Shown: positions 12,031 through 25,560, counted from the stretch's first letter. The stretch is DNA of 64,000 nt from Hyparrhenia diplandra (GCA_015847255.1 JADLZK010009282.1:124001-188000), one strand, 5' to 3'. Numbers and translations: made by a program. The notes: a model not told the origin generated them from the sequence alone.

Positions 12031-15000
12031 TCAATTTGGTGTGTTTGGATCTGAATCTGACACTACAGGCCTCGAATCTTCCTGGTTGTTTGTGATTGTA
12101 GCTGGAGTTGAAGAAGTTGGTTGAGTTGACTGAGAGCCTGCTAAGATGTGCCAGTGGTAAGACATCAGTTTATTGAAAGCAAAGTGATAATTTACAGTTC
12201 TTTTCTACAATTAACTTATGTTAGATAGATAAATCCAATTGTCAAAAAATGACATAATTTTATGATACCAAGATTTTTATAGTAACAGGTATCTTGTAAC
12301 ATTAGAATTATTAAACCAAAATGTGTTCAGGTTTCAGCAAGAAACACCACACTAACAGACAAAGAATGATAGGAGTAACATACCAGATGCATCATCAGAC
12401 TCCCTTGAGACTGCATGAGGGGGCAGCTGGAGTCTGAAATTAGGCGGAAGCGAAGGCCCTGGTGGGAAAGAACCATCCATCTGTGCCGTTGGCTGCTGAA
12501 AGAACGGTGGTCGCATGGGTTGCTGCATCGGCGAGAATCCAGTCCTCGGACTTGGGCCACCAGGCATATACCCCATGTATTGGTAGGGTGGTCCTGAAGT
12601 AGAGGCTGGACCATATATCTGAGGGTAGTAATGTTGTAGCACTTGAGAATTGTACAATGCCTGCTCATCAATTTTCAGGTATCATGGTTTCGGTTAGATA
12701 GACAGGTTGTGCTGGTGTCACAAAATGCATGATGAGTTTGATGACCAATACATCGTCAGGTATCATTACTGAAAATACTTTGTATTCAAAGATGAGAAGT
12801 TTCAATGCTGAATTAAAAGTTTCAGATCGAGGCAAGTGAACGGTGTGATTTAGTTCATATAGTAATGCCAATTATTGCAAAAGAACAAAAATGACATTGA
12901 AGAGGAGGAGATGAAATGGAGACCAGATTGCTTGCCTGTTGGTATTGATAATCAGGTGGGTACCAGTACCTGCAAAAGTTTGCAGAACATCTTCAGTGCC
13001 TTATAAAAGAAATATATAGTGATTGCGCTGAGCATGAGGCCCATCACTGTCTCTCGCTCCCAGAGACATATCTACCAGCTAGCATGGTTGTAAAGCCTAC
13101 AAATTATCTCAGGCACTATTATATGTCGAGCTAAAATAAGCCCCCACCCCCACCCCCCAGTTCATTTCGAAAAGTTCCTTGCTGTTCAATGCTTCTGCAC
13201 CTTGCAACAACCTTAAAACATCTGACCAGGTGGCAAGATCACATCAGAAAAACTAATCATCAACAGACGAAATGTCAGGTAGGAGACCTCCAAATAAACA
13301 TGAAACCATATACTTCACCACACTAAGGATTAAATTACACAAATATCACCCGTACGGGATTCTTTTTCTCGCAAAAGGTTTGCACATCTTTATATTTAAG
13401 AAGAAGAGATTTTGTTACGTGAGATGAAATTTACATTAGGCGACCACCCTTACGTGTTCCAAAAACTTAATCTCAGAGAATTAGCTTGTAAAGCTACTAT
13501 AGTAACTCGTATAGCAAACAAAGAATTGTTTGCAAATATCTGTAAAAGTAAAATCAAGTGGAACTATATGATCCCTGGCAATGGATTGGTACAGAGCACA
13601 TCACATATTTGCAAATATCCGTAAAACCAAGTGGAACTAAGAGATGAATGCAGGCAATCAAATCTGCAGCAAACCAACAAAACGAAGAGATTGTTTTGCA
13701 ACACAGGCTAGCCCATGGTGGTCTGCTGTCTGGGGTAAGAGAGAAAGGAACAGAGGGTGGCAGTAGCGGGACCAGCAGAGTAATGCCCATGCTGAGATGC
13801 TGTCTCCCTCCCATCGGCCCAAATTTAATGGGCCTATCTCAGGGCCCAGCAGAAGAGGGCATGGGGACGTGGGTCCATCTGCACCTCTTGGCAACTGAAC
13901 CCACCTGTCCAATTAAGGAAACGATAACTGAAAGCTGCGGCGTGAAAGAAACATGACCCTCGGTTCCGTGAAAGTGAAACGCCACGCACGCTCGCTCTCG
14001 GTAAATGGAACATCAACAAAGACTAATGACCTTTTGTTGCTGTCCTCCCTCCCACAGAAGAGCAGCTGAATAACTTGCTTTTCTATCACAACTCTATCTG
14101 GCCTCTAAGGTCAGTTCAGCATGCAAATTCTCTGACGACTCATGGCTGCGGCTCTCTCAACTTCCAAATACCCAAAAGCAGCCACTACGTTAGGGAGCTG
14201 TCACACGACTCACGACCTAACGAGTAACGATGGCTATCCTCTCCGGATCAGAACAAAGAAGTGAGAGAGAGAACAGAATGACACGGCCTTGAAATGGACA
14301 TGTGCCGCCCCAGTCAATTGATAATTCAGAGTTGCGGTGTGCTCGGATCCCACGATGACGACGGACAGCAGCAGTGATACAGGCACGTACGTAGGCACAC
14401 GGCACTCGATACAAAACACACGCGTACGTAGTAGGCAATCATCGTGATCTCAGCTCGCCTGAGCCGTACAGGGATCTCCAGTACGTATTTCTACGGCCTG
14501 GCTCCAGAGATTTTTTTTGTCATTTTGAGCAGGAACAACTGAAATGTATAGGCGACAGGAGCACTCACCCGTACTGGGCATTGTAGAACAGCGTGGCGGC
14601 CTGAGGCGGGGTCATATGCGACGGCATCCTGTAGGGCGACCCCTGCGGCGGCTGATCCGGCACGTGCGGCCCGCGGCCGGCACCTCCTCCTCCTCCTCTC
14701 CCTGTGGTGGCAATGGCATGTTAATTAAACGCAGCACGCGCGAAACAAATAATACACCGGGCAGTACAGTACAGAACAGTGCGGAGCAGAGCAGGCGTAC
14801 GCATTCATGTATGCATACTAGGGGAGCATTGCTTGCGACAACAGTGGTGCTGCCTGTGCAAGGGAGGTCTCACCATGTGCCCTGCGATGGACTGGGGTTT
14901 TTCTTTCAGCGGATGATATGATGGCTTAGTAGACCATTATCTTTTCTATGTTTTGGATAATAAAGAAAAGATAACATTCCTTCAAAAAAGGAAAAACAAT

Positions 15001-16929
15001 CTGTTCTGCACTGTATTTGGTCTACAAGGAATATTAGAGAAAGAGGTTTCTTTTAAGTGAGAATTGCGTAGATTAGCACAGTGCTAAAATGATTCAAAGC
15101 TGTCCTAGCTAGCCAGCACTTAAACCTACTGTACTCCATTTGGTGTGCATTATTGTGTGCGTGCTGTAATGCACTAAACAGTTCTGCAGAAAATAGCATG
15201 CAGGTTGTTTTAATGTGAAAAGGGAGGGGGAAAAAAGACAAATGCCGTTATAAGCCGGCTTACTTGCAAAGCAACATTATGCTGGTTATTATCACATAAA
15301 GGGAAATAAAGAGGGAATGATTCCAACTTAAAATAAGAATCTAGCTAGAGATGCAGTATATATCGGGAGGCAATATTGAAATGAAGGAATGTAAAGCTGC
15401 AACAACACAAAGCTTTTCATGCCGCAGAATCAAGCATCTATTCCTCAAGTGGTTGACACTCAAACGGGTCAAAGTCTGGAAAGACTGCTACAGGAAGAGT
15501 AGGACTAGTACTGGCAGTATATGCCGCCGAACATTTTATAAAGCCATGCATCGGTTTTCACTAGAAAAGAAAGGCGGCTGGATTCCTGATTCTCCAGCGA
15601 TAATCTCCACCCCTTTACACCTCACTGTCGCTGGAACGATGCAGCATACCACCAATGGCGTGCTCCCGGTCAATGCAACTTGATCTTCCTCAGCAAGCAA
15701 GCAAGCAAAGAGGGGAAATAGTACCATCCCCACCCCACCCGCACTCCCGTCACCGGCATTCAGCCAAAATGCTACCGGAATCCATGCATCTTGTATGAGA
15801 GATGGTTGTACCAGCACTTCACCGAGATGAGATGCCTAGACTAATTTATCAGCCAGATTTCATTGCTATCCTAGACTTAGCAAGGTGGTGGGGGTGCCGG
15901 GCGGGGATGGGTGAGTAGACCAGACCAGATAGCGTGCAGGAGTGCAGGGGGCAGGCACTGCAAGGCCAGCCTGGGCTAGCACACACACAGCCATGATCTG
16001 AGACCATGACGACTCGTGGTGGAAGCCGTGAGCCATCAACCATGCATGGTAGAGTAGATTAGTGCCTGCATCCTCCCCCGTCCCAATGCAGATATAGTAG
16101 TGGCCGTCCTCGTTCCCGTGTGCTGGCGCCCAGTGTTTCACCAGCTGGGTGGGTTGGGGCGGTGGGCCCCACCCATCTGCCAATAATCTCCACAGAGAAA
16201 ATCCAGAGCGGAACATGGTGGTGCCCTAAAATCCAAGCTTATCCGCTTAATCGCGGTACTGCCGCTGCCGCCGGCCGGCGCTAATCATGCCCCGGTTATT
16301 ACTGCCATGCACATGCGCGTGCCTTGCGACGGCAAGGAAAGTAAAAAAAGACAGCAGGGGGAGCATTGATTTGGTTTGGTTCCTCGGGTCGCTCACCTCC
16401 TCCTCCTTCCGGCTGCTGCGCGGGCCCGCGGCGGGCCGAACGCCGCAATGTTGCAGTTGGCGCGCCGGCCGGCGATCACCGGGTTCGGGTTCTGCACCGC
16501 CCGCGCCGCCGCATCCGTCCCGGAAAATCACCTGCGGAGACGACAGATACATAGATGGATAACACCGATCGATCTGATGTAAGGCGGCACGGCAGGCGGC
16601 GGCCGATCGGACGGAGCGGAGGAAGGTCAGAGACAAAACCGCAAAAGGCAGAGGTCGACTTACGAAACCGTAGCCCTTGAGCGGCCTGTATCGCGATCGG
16701 TGATCACGACGGCCTCTAGAATCTCGCCGTAAATTTCGAAGTGCTGGCGCAGCCCCTCGGACGGCGTCTCCCACGCCAGCCCGCCAACGAACACCTTGGT
16801 CAGCGTCGTGTCGCCGAACCGCGACCGGTGGCCGTGATACGGCCCTCCGCCCCCGCTGCCGCCGCCGCCGCCAGGAGGCGCGTGGGCCGGCGACCCACCC
16901 GGGCCTGAGGACGAGGACGAAGCCGCCAT
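12031..16929 (-). CDS. ARP1/RBM24-like RNA-binding protein, single RRM
   Basis: Nuclear or cytoplasmic RNA-binding protein with one N-terminal RRM and a long Gly-, then Pro/Gln/Tyr-rich tail. Minus-strand exons: 16929-16664, 16531-16397, 14701-14569, 12969-12936, 12660-12384, 12137-12031. After a Gly/Ser-rich leader the RRM shows RNP2 (KVFVGGLAW) and RNP1 (KGYGFV, split by intron 1). It is followed by NPNPVIAGRRANCNIAAFG, the conserved end of ARP1-type RRMs. The tail has the YYPQIYG-type segment and ends SDSDPNTPN. Intron 4 appears to use a GC donor (AG|GCAAGC), and exon 4 is only 34 nt. Frame breaks occur near 16675 (one base short), near 16515 and near 16415 (each about two bases short). 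All lie in simple runs and look like sequence error. Expected length is about 315 residues. Confidence 0.8.
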
Positions 16930-19900
16930 CTTGTCTCGTCTCCCCCCTTCACTTCGGTGCGGAGGCGCGCAGTAGGCTACTTCTTCCGATCGATTTTTCG
17001 CGGCACGGGCCGCGAACTAGACCCGCAGACTTGAGTCCTGACTCCTAGTGGTTTCTATCTAGTCGTTTCGTTGGGTCGTACAAAGATATGCCCTCTTGCG
17101 GTTGCTCCTCTCTCCCTCCCTCCTCTAAGTTTTCCAGTATACTTCTCCACTTCCATAACCTCCAGGTCCCTCTCCCTCGGAACTCAGTAGAGATGGAGCT
17201 GGGTATGTTAAGGGAGAGGGAGGAGACGACGAGGGGTGGAGGAGAAGGGGCCGAGAGGCTGGCGGCTGTGCGCTGCGCTGGAAGAGGGGGTTCGGTTCGG
17301 GTGTGGGATGACAGCTGCTGCATGACCCTTTCTAGTCTCGTTTCCAATGGACTATAATAAACCCCTGCAACAACGCCAGCCCCTCTTCCTTGTTCTCCAT
17401 ACCATTTTTTTTTCTTTCTGTGTTTTTATGATGATGCGTCCCCCTTCTCTCTCCCGGCGAGAACGAGAGATGAGCGCTGTGCTGTGCTGCCACCTTCCCC
17501 ACTTGGGTGGGCGTCCTCCCCTGTCGCCTCGGGCGACCACCCCCGAGCCCGGCCCCCACCCGCAAACGTAACGAACGGCGCGACGGCGTGGCGTGTTCTG
17601 GTGCTACGTACGCCCGTCCGTCCGCGCGCAGGCTAGCCGGGAGAGCCGCACCCGCATCCGCATCGGCCGTCGCCGCCGAGTTGTTGGTGGCGTCGGCCGG
17701 CGGCTGGCCTCGTTTGCCTACTACGCCTAGTTGGCGTAGTTGTTTGCTACTGGTTGTGGGAGTTGCTTCCTTGCCCGCATCGGCCACCCCAGCTAGCGCG
17801 GCGGCGTACCTTGCTTTGCCACCGATGTGATCAGGTGTGGACACACGCCAATTAAGCGATCTAGCTGGAAGGAACAAGGTGCGAAAGCCGGCGGCCAAGT
17901 GTACTAATCATTAACAAGGTCGTCGTTGTCTCCGCTGCCAACAAACGTCGTCATCAATTTGCTAATGGATTCATTAACTGAGACCTGCCATTTTCGTACG
18001 ACACTAGACGTACTAGCACACCTATGCTACGCGGTTGCACGGTCGTGTCGACGAAACAAAAACATTTATTTTCCCGTTATAAATTTTCTCGAAAAACTTA
18101 GTACAAGCAGATTTTATTAGAGTTTTAGTACAAGCAGATTCCATGAAAGAGGGTCTTTTCTTTTCGATACAGTAGAGGTTAATGTGGGTCTTCGTTCGTT
18201 ATCCACAAGGCAGGCAGGTTACTAGGCTAGGGCAGACGGCAGTGAACCACCGGTGCCACCACGTCAGCATGCAACGTTTTTCTGGCGTGGCGAGAGCCTT
18301 GGTTGACGAAGCCCCCGTGCTGGTCTAGAAAGCATTGCAAAATTTTAAGGCACGTTGGCCTTGACCTCTCTCTCGAGTTCTTGATCCATTGTGGTGCGCA
18401 AATCAGTGGCCTCTCTCTCGAGTTCCAAATCAGCACCCTGTTTCTTTTCCCCTCTGTACAGCAAATCCGGTTTCAGAGCTTGGTTCACTGAATACTAATT
18501 ATCCTCGTCAACTTGCAAAGCGACTGATTCACTAACTGACAAGAGATTAATTTCCACGACAGTGCGCACTTAGTTGCTTGAAACTATACTAGTAGTACAC
18601 TAATACCACACGGAATCGCCCGTTGGGAGAGGCACAAGGAAGGAGCTGCTGCAGCAACCTTCACTTTTCTGAAACTCCCTTTTGGGGGTGTGTTAAAGAC
18701 CCAAAATTTGGCAAGCAAAAATTTTGGATGGATGCTGAGCATGATGTCACATCATACATCGTAGAAGACGCTTCGCTTGTTAGTGGTAAATATTATCCTA
18801 CCATAGCGTAATCTAGGCCAAAAAGAATCGCCCTCGCAATGTACATCTAAACTGTGTAATTATTTTAATTTTTTTACCTATATTTCGTACTCCATACATG
18901 TGCCGGCCGACCGGACGCGATGGGGAATCTTCTTTTCAGATAAATAAATTTGCCGGTGCTAAACACACCCTTGGGCGCAGACGATGCGGCCAGGAATGCC
19001 CCAACACGCAACTGGTGACAGCAACCGATGGATCATGGGCTGGGGCATGCCGTCGTCGACCTTTCCCGCTAATTACCAACCTGTCCTCTAAGCAAATCCA
19101 GAACAGAACGGATAGAGGCGAGCTCGCAAAATAACCGCATCTACTGTTTCATATCCTCCCCGGCCGGGCCGGTCCCCGCCCATGAGCCATGAACATTGTT
19201 TAATTCTCCCTTTAGTTTCCAGCGCGCGTCGCGTCCATCGGCCACCCATTAACAACGGGGCTAATAATCCGCCGGTCGCTGTCAGTCGTCAGATGGCTGG
19301 GCCTACGAAATCCTCCTGCGAGCACTAGCATTGGCTGGTCACCACCGGTTGGTTTCTTTAACGGCAAGCAACGAGGAGGAGGCCGGTGACGGTGAAGCGT
19401 GAAGGTCTGGTCTCGTAGCCTCGTAGGAAGCCATGGAGCGAGCGGGAACAGCCCACGTACATACGCCAAACGAGAAGGACGACGCCAATTAACCCACCTT
19501 GACCTCGAGCCTTGTTGGACTGCACGGCACGATCCGTCGATCGCCACCCGACGAATCATCCGATGTAACAGAGTATATCACTTTTTTACCACTACTACTT
19601 GCCCCGTTTTAATTAATTAATTTCCTCTCGTTATATGTATGATGATATGATGATGACGAGTGGATCGTATTAGCTGGTGTCTGGCTGGTTCAGACAGCGA
19701 ATGAATGTCGTGCTTGCAGTTGCAGCAGGATCAGAGCCAAGCCACCGGTCATCTAGCGGATGCCTTTGTTTATCGTTGCTGCTCGCTTTGTTTAGTTTCT
19801 GCGCACCTGGCGTCTGTTTCGGCCAGGACGGACGGGCGGGGTTTTGTTTGTTGTCAACTCGCGCGGCGGCATCGTTAGCGGCGGCCGCGCCTTCCGCGCT

Positions 19901-20157
19901 AGACAGCCGGCACCAGCATCGGCACGACGCTTGCTTGCTGTTGCGGTGTTGCCGTCGTTCGACACGCGCAAACGTCCATTTATTTCGCGGCGAACAACAG
20001 GTAATGCGATCCTGCCCGTAGCCGATGACTTCTGTGTTTTATGGATCCTGGCCCCGTGGCCCCGGCCTCTTGGGCAAATTTAGCAGCAGATCATGTCGAG
20101 CTGTCGACGATCTTACTTGGGATACTAGGCTGGGCCTACGGTACGGTGCAGCTAAGC
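16930..20157. other. Intergenic region upstream of the RRM gene
   Basis: I see no supported gene. The first few hundred bases are probably the promoter and leader of the minus-strand RRM gene. A 22-bp direct repeat (GCGAACAACAGGTWATGCGATC) occurs near 19989-20010 and 20303-20324. The open frames here are short and of low complexity. Confidence 0.45.
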
Positions 20158-20275
20158 TTTTTTTTTTTTTAATTACACAGTACAACGCAGACGCTCAAAC
20201 GCACGCACACTCACCCCTACGAACACACGCACGCTAAAACCCTACCCCTACGAAGACCTTCGGGGCGAAGGGAAA
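20158..20275 (-). mobile_element. Truncated SINE-like 3' end
   Basis: A poly(T) run (20158-20170) is followed by sequence whose reverse complement matches the 3' end of the SINE at 44420-44732. Both share the motifs 'cataggggtgagt'-like, 'cgtgcgtgtg'-like and 'taggggtaggg'-like, in the same order, before an A tail. The copy lies on the minus strand and is cut short at its 5' side; that boundary is approximate. Confidence 0.6.
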
Positions 20276-20612
20276 TGCAAGAAATTCAAGTTCTCGCGTA
20301 CCGCGAACAACAGGTTATGCGATCAGGCAAATGGAATCACAAAACGGCTGTACTGTATCGGCAGAATCTGCGCTTTGATTTCATTTTCACCAGTGTCTTA
20401 TGTTTTTTTTTTTTAGCAACACGTCTTATGTAGTATGTTACGGGCCTACGGGGACTGGCCATTAGCCCATTATACTTTGCTGGATTGGCAACGGGCACTG
20501 CTTGCAATGGTGCGGTCCAACTCCAACTGTGGGGTCTATGGGCTAATGGTTATGGGCTGGTGGGCTCATTCAGCATGTACCCTCCGCTCCACAAGATTAC
20601 ACAATTTTCGAC

Positions 20613-21707
20613 GGAAAAAGTCTACTTTCGCCCCTCCAACTTTTCATGAAAGTCTCGATTTTGGTCCCTCAACTCTAAAACCCGACAAAAACAGGCCCCT
20701 CAACTTTTCAAACCATGCAGATTTCGTCCCTCGGCGGGTTTTGGCCGGTGGTTTTTTGAAAGTAACTCCGGTTTTGCTCTGAGTGGCCGTGGTTTCGTTT
20801 TTCCCTTTTCTTATTTATTTCGGCTGAATCTTTCAAAAATCATAGTAAATCACGGAAAAATCATAAAATAGAAAATCTAATTTTGTTGGACTCTACATAA
20901 GTAGAGCGTTAATGAATATATAATATGGTATACTTTAATATATAATTTTTTGCTATGAAGGTTTTGCCTTTTTTTTTATTTATTTCAGCCCAAGTATTTA
21001 AAAAAATCATAAAAAAATATAAAAAATTATAAAAATTGAAAAACCAAATTTGCTAGACTCCACATGAGCATATTTACACAATAAAGATATATAGGTGTAC
21101 TATTTAATTCATTGGCCGGGATCCATCGTTCAAAGTTCACAAACTACAGACGCACGTGCGCACGCCAGACAAGACAAAGAAACCTAGCTAACCTAACACA
21201 GTTTAAAGAGCCACAAGAAACTACGCATCGTGTTATTGTGCGCCTCATGTGGAGTCCAATAAAATTGAATTTTTATTTTATAATTTTTTCTGTAATTTAC
21301 TATGATTTTTTAAAGATTGAGCTGAAATAAATAAAAAATGAAAAAGGCAAAACCTTGTAGTAAAAACTTTGTACTAAAGTATACCATATTATATATTCAT
21401 TGCGTAGCTCTACTCATGTGGAGTCCAACAAAATTGGATTTTCTATTTTATGAATTTTCTCGTGATTTACTATGATTTTTGAAAGATTCAAATTTAAATA
21501 AATAAGAAAAGGAAAAAAACTAAAACCAGAGTCATCTGAAAGCAAAACCGCTAGCTTCTTGTAGTGAAACCACCGCCCAAACCCGCCGAGGGACGAAAAT
21601 CGCATGCTTTTGAAAAGTTGAGGGATCCGCTCTGCTCCGGGTTTTGGAGTTGAGGGACCAAAATCGACTTTCGCAAAAGTTGAGGGACCAAAAGTAGACT
21701 TTTTTCC
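20613..21707. mobile_element. Foldback / MULE-type element with long inverted arms
   Basis: Two arms of about 455-465 bp (about 20613-21070 and 21243-21707) are inverted copies of each other. Shared blocks, in mirrored order, include the terminal GGAAAAA(A)GTCTACTTT, 'gtccctcaactc', the 'ggcgggttt' segment, 'tgatttactatgattttt'-like and 'ctccacatgag'. The spacer is about 170 bp with no coding capacity. Flanking ATTTTCGAC (20604-20612) and CTTTTTGAC (21710-21718) match at 7 of 9 bases. This fits a degenerate 9-bp target duplication of Mutator-like elements, although it sits two bases beyond the right end. A read-through transcript would fold into a long hairpin. Confidence 0.7.
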
Positions 21708-21718
21708 TTCTTTTTGAC

Positions 21719-22759
21719 TCATATAAACCGAAGTGTTTGATCGCTTTCGCCTTATTCAAATTTTTTATATAAATTATAAAACAAACAAAACGTCATTACA
21801 ATATCTTTAGTGATCTAATAAGTCATAACAAAAGTGATAATATTTATTAAAAAAGTTGAATAAGACGAGAGGTCAAAACACGCTTTTATAGAGTCAAAAG
21901 AATTGCAAAGTATTGTGGAACGGAGGGAGGAGGACGCTTCAGTAGTGCTTTCCCCTCAAAGATACTTGTCTAAAAAATTCAAACCATAAATCTTCCTCCC
22001 AAAACCATTTAAATATATCCTGGATCAGTTACGAGTGGTCTTCAAGGTGGTTTCTTCATTTTTTAGTTTAAAACTAAGTCAATATCTTATAAGGTTCTTA
22101 AACCACAAAAAATGTCTCCAAGTTTGTCAAATTTATCGAAAAAAAACCTAATAGATAACGATTAGTACATAATATATCCAAATAAATATTTAAATATCTT
22201 GAAAACGTATCTAAAAGTTTCATAAATTAAATTTGGTTCTAGAGATATGAGAAAAATAAAAATAAAAATATCTAATACAACATTTGATGTGTATAAACAA
22301 ATAGAGGCATTCCACGAATCCACAACTCAAGTACAAGACATAACCAACATGAATGCATACAACATCAAACAGTGTATTGTACCACACAATCGTCGGTGTC
22401 GATGCATTTTATTTTTGCTAGTTTTTATGGACGATAACATTTTATTTGGGAGCGCCTTTTTGTTTAGGTTGTAAGTTATCACGTCGAAGTTCTTATTATA
22501 CTTTGAGAAGACCAATTAGACCTTTCCACCTTCTTAACTATCTCTAAAGGACGAATAAAACCTAACTATGTGTATTGTAAGTGGATGACTTATTTGTTGG
22601 TTTGATTTAGAAAATGTTATTTGCATGATGTGAAGGATTAGTTTGGTTCGTTTCTTAATGCATTATAAACTTTTATTGTACATACTCTAAATAACATATT
22701 CATACAAACTCAAGGGTCACTAAGGCATTTAATTTAACTCTTAGAAACATTATATGTTA
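21719..22759. other. AT-rich intergenic DNA
   Basis: No gene is seen. Fragments near 21750-21930 ('cttattcaaa', 'gaataagacgag', 'ggaacggagggagg') look like a degenerate Stowaway/Mariner MITE. The rest is featureless AT-rich sequence up to the Helitron-like end at 22760. Confidence 0.4.
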
Positions 22760-22770
22760 CTAGTACAATG

Positions 22771-22788
22771 GCGCGCGCCTCCGCGCGC
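22771..22788 (-). other. 3' terminal hairpin of the Helitron-like element
   Basis: GC-rich palindrome whose two halves pair as GCGCGC(G/C) around a short AGG/CCT-type loop. It lies 7 nt upstream of CTAG on the minus strand. The same arrangement is seen at the end of the second element at 46574. Confidence 0.65.
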
Positions 22789-23233
22789 CCCTCTAGGTGT
22801 GAAATTTCTGGAGAGAATAATAATTGCAGTTGATAGCAGCAGCATAGTTTTATGAAGTCATTACACCGTCAAGATGCGAGAAAGGTATTATTGTTTTCCT
22901 GAAAATAGCTATTATACATTGGTTACAATATGATGTTGTTGAGCAAAGCCTGGCATATTTGCTTGTTTTTCTTTTTCCTGCACCGGTTGGTCATCAATTT
23001 TCTGCATGGACATGCTGCTTCCATCACATCTGGACATCTAATTAGTGCATGTAAATTGTCATGAGCCCTAAATAGTCACAGGCCCGTTGCCAAACTCTCC
23101 TGTCTAAGGTTTGGGAACGAGCAACGACCTGTAGAAACTGAAGCAATTCAGATGCTCTGTGAGAAGTAACATACCTAATGATGGACACACTGATCATTTA
23201 TCTTACGCGGCAAGGATCAAGTCAGTACCTTAC

Positions 23234-24999
23234 CCAAGACACACGTGCTCTCAGAAGCAACTCACTGTGGCGTGTTGCTAGTTTTGCAATGGCAGTCACC
23301 ACAAAGCAGAGAAACCTGGGTTGGGATGACTTTCTAGATGATGCACCCATGGAATCAGATCCAGGCTGCTGGCTTAATACCAAATGGCTTGATAACAAAT
23401 GTATGAAATAAGTGTAATGCCATGGAAATGCAGTCAGAAGACATAGCAGAGTAGGGCCCCACCTAGTTGCAAGGTTTTCATATAATAATAACTCCTAATT
23501 TTCAAATAGTTCACGAGCTACATCTCTGTGATCTATCCCTCCAGCTCCATGCTCACAATGGCCCAGCATAAGTGCAATGCTACTTTATCTACACTGGGCA
23601 CAATCCATCAGCAGAAGTTGCAATGAGAAAGATAATTAGCCATTTAAGATAATCAGGAGAAGGATAGGAAGGTCAGGTAATGGTATAGCAGTTTCAGTGG
23701 AAATACTAACTTGAAATTACTTAATAGTGCCTTTGAAGGATTATCATGAGCCTCACCAAGTCTGTCAGCAATAGGTTTCTGCAGAATGGTTCAAAATAAT
23801 CATGCAGAAGTATTTATAAAAATCCTAATATATAAAGGAAATATTCAAATAACTTCTTCATTGACGCAAAGTGCTACATGACATGGGTGCCGCAAAGTGC
23901 TACATGACATGGGTTTTTAGCTCAGAGTTTTGACTTGTATGTCACTATGTCTAGTATGAAATAAATCACCAAAAATTTACACATGTTACCTTCAGTACTG
24001 CAATGATACCAGAAGACCGTTGGAATGCAGCCAAAATGAAGTCAGAATGCCTTTTCCTCACCTGCAACAGTATATAATATCATGGAACCTATAATATGCC
24101 ATTGGAAGCTGAACTTACACAGGATATGTTAAGCAAATAACGAAGTCTATAGTCAGACAAGCCATATGGCATACCCATTTGAGGTAAAGGCACTATGGTA
24201 AAAATTTAAGTTCGCACTTGCTTCAATTTTTTCATTCAATGTATTCTGACATAAAGTACTATCGCACTACCCCATCAGTTAGATATTCAAAGCATCGCCT
24301 AGGTTGGCTTTCAGGATTATTCAGCTTTGTAAAAACTATAGCTCCAATAGTTCAATATATATGGTTGAATCCTTCAATTCAGATTGAGAAGTTTTGTTTA
24401 TCAATTGCCTATAAATTGTTTAGCAAAAAAAAATGCTTATAAATTGTTGTACTATGCAATTAATCAGTTATGTCAGACTAAGCAAATAGAGATATAGTAA
24501 TATATTCTTGGTTCCAAACCACTAAAAGGATCAGTAGTAGACAAGGAAATTTAGAATAAATTAAGTTTGCCTACCTTGAAAGTGAAAACCTTGTCTGGGA
24601 AAATCGCAGCATATATTGACATAACTACTGGAATAAGAGCACACAACAGTACTGGACTAACAAACATAGATCCTCAAATTAACAATATGTTGGTCACCTA
24701 GCATGTGCATGTGTAGCAAAAATAATAATAAATGCAACCTACAGTCATTAACATCCCACAATGCTGTTGCAAAATACAAAGTAAGAAAGCGAGGTGCCAT
24801 TTCCAATGACTGTTCAATCTATCAGTTTTGGACTATATAATGCTCTTAACAGTTTTGGACTATATGATTCACTCATAGCTTGTAGGCCAATTCATTCTTA
24901 AGATTACCTTTAGAGCAACACTCTTCTGGATTGTAGCTGTATTACTGCCAATAAGAGTTCCAGAACTTCTTTCGACCTTTTCCAATACCACCACCAACA
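23234..24999 (-). pseudogene. AP5Z1: AP-5 complex subunit zeta-1 gene fragment (captured)
   Basis: Exon pieces of a plant AP5Z1 gene, whose product is a subunit of the AP-5 adaptor of late endosomes. In order on the minus strand: 24999-24908 (VLVVVLEKVERSSGTLIG), 24651-24575 (LLCALIPVVM...FPDKVFTFK), 24061-23990 (VRKR...ILAAFQRSSGIIAVLK), 23778-23711 (KPIADRLGEAHDNPSK) and about 23397-23234 (SSRKSSQPRFLCFVVTAIAK). Each is bounded by plausible splice sites. The exon that should carry the acidic middle part (LLALMDEAYTGS... in family members) is absent, as are the N- and C-termini. It is therefore a fragment and not a gene. The order and intron retention imply DNA-level capture and exclude retrotransposition. 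The identification rests on memory of the family sequence; I consider it strong. Confidence 0.75.
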
Positions 25000-25560
25000 C
25001 TGGATAAAATTCAGAATGATGAGGAACAAAGTTGTCGAAATCAATATATTATAGTTGAACAAAACCAATAGTGCATAGTGAATGTTAAATACATTAAGAC
25101 AGAAGACAATTATCTAAATCAAGCCATAAAATCTGGTAGCTTCCAATTAATATCTATCACAACTGATTCATATTATGTGCAGTAATGAAACTCAAATGAA
25201 GAGTTATTTACTAAAAGAATCTGAATAGTGTGGCAACTGTCTACTCCATGTTCACAAATAAAAAAGTGAGTAACTGTTCACAATTAATTTCAAAGGTTAA
25301 ACAGAAGAGGCTATTGTAAAGCTCAAACAAACCCAATAATGACCTACTCACGCAGAGTCATTCTAGAGATTGTGATAACATGTATGGTTTTACATCACTC
25401 AAGACTACTAAGACAATTCGTAGCATTAACTCACCTCCCTTGTATTTCATTTGACGTTTCTTCAGAAAAAAAAATGACCTGACACAATTCACACACAGAT
25501 GTGTATATACAAGAAAAGAAAAAGAAAAAGAATGTGCTAAAATGAGTCTTCAAGCCGCAC

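Noticed and set aside
14234..14438. Small minus-strand frames inside the second large intron of the RRM gene
   Set aside because: No splice support or conserved sequence; they lie within an intron.
23098..23150. Plus-strand SKVWERAT-like stretch resembling an AP5Z1 C-terminal motif
   Set aside because: It is on the opposite strand from all the other AP5Z1 pieces and too short to trust.
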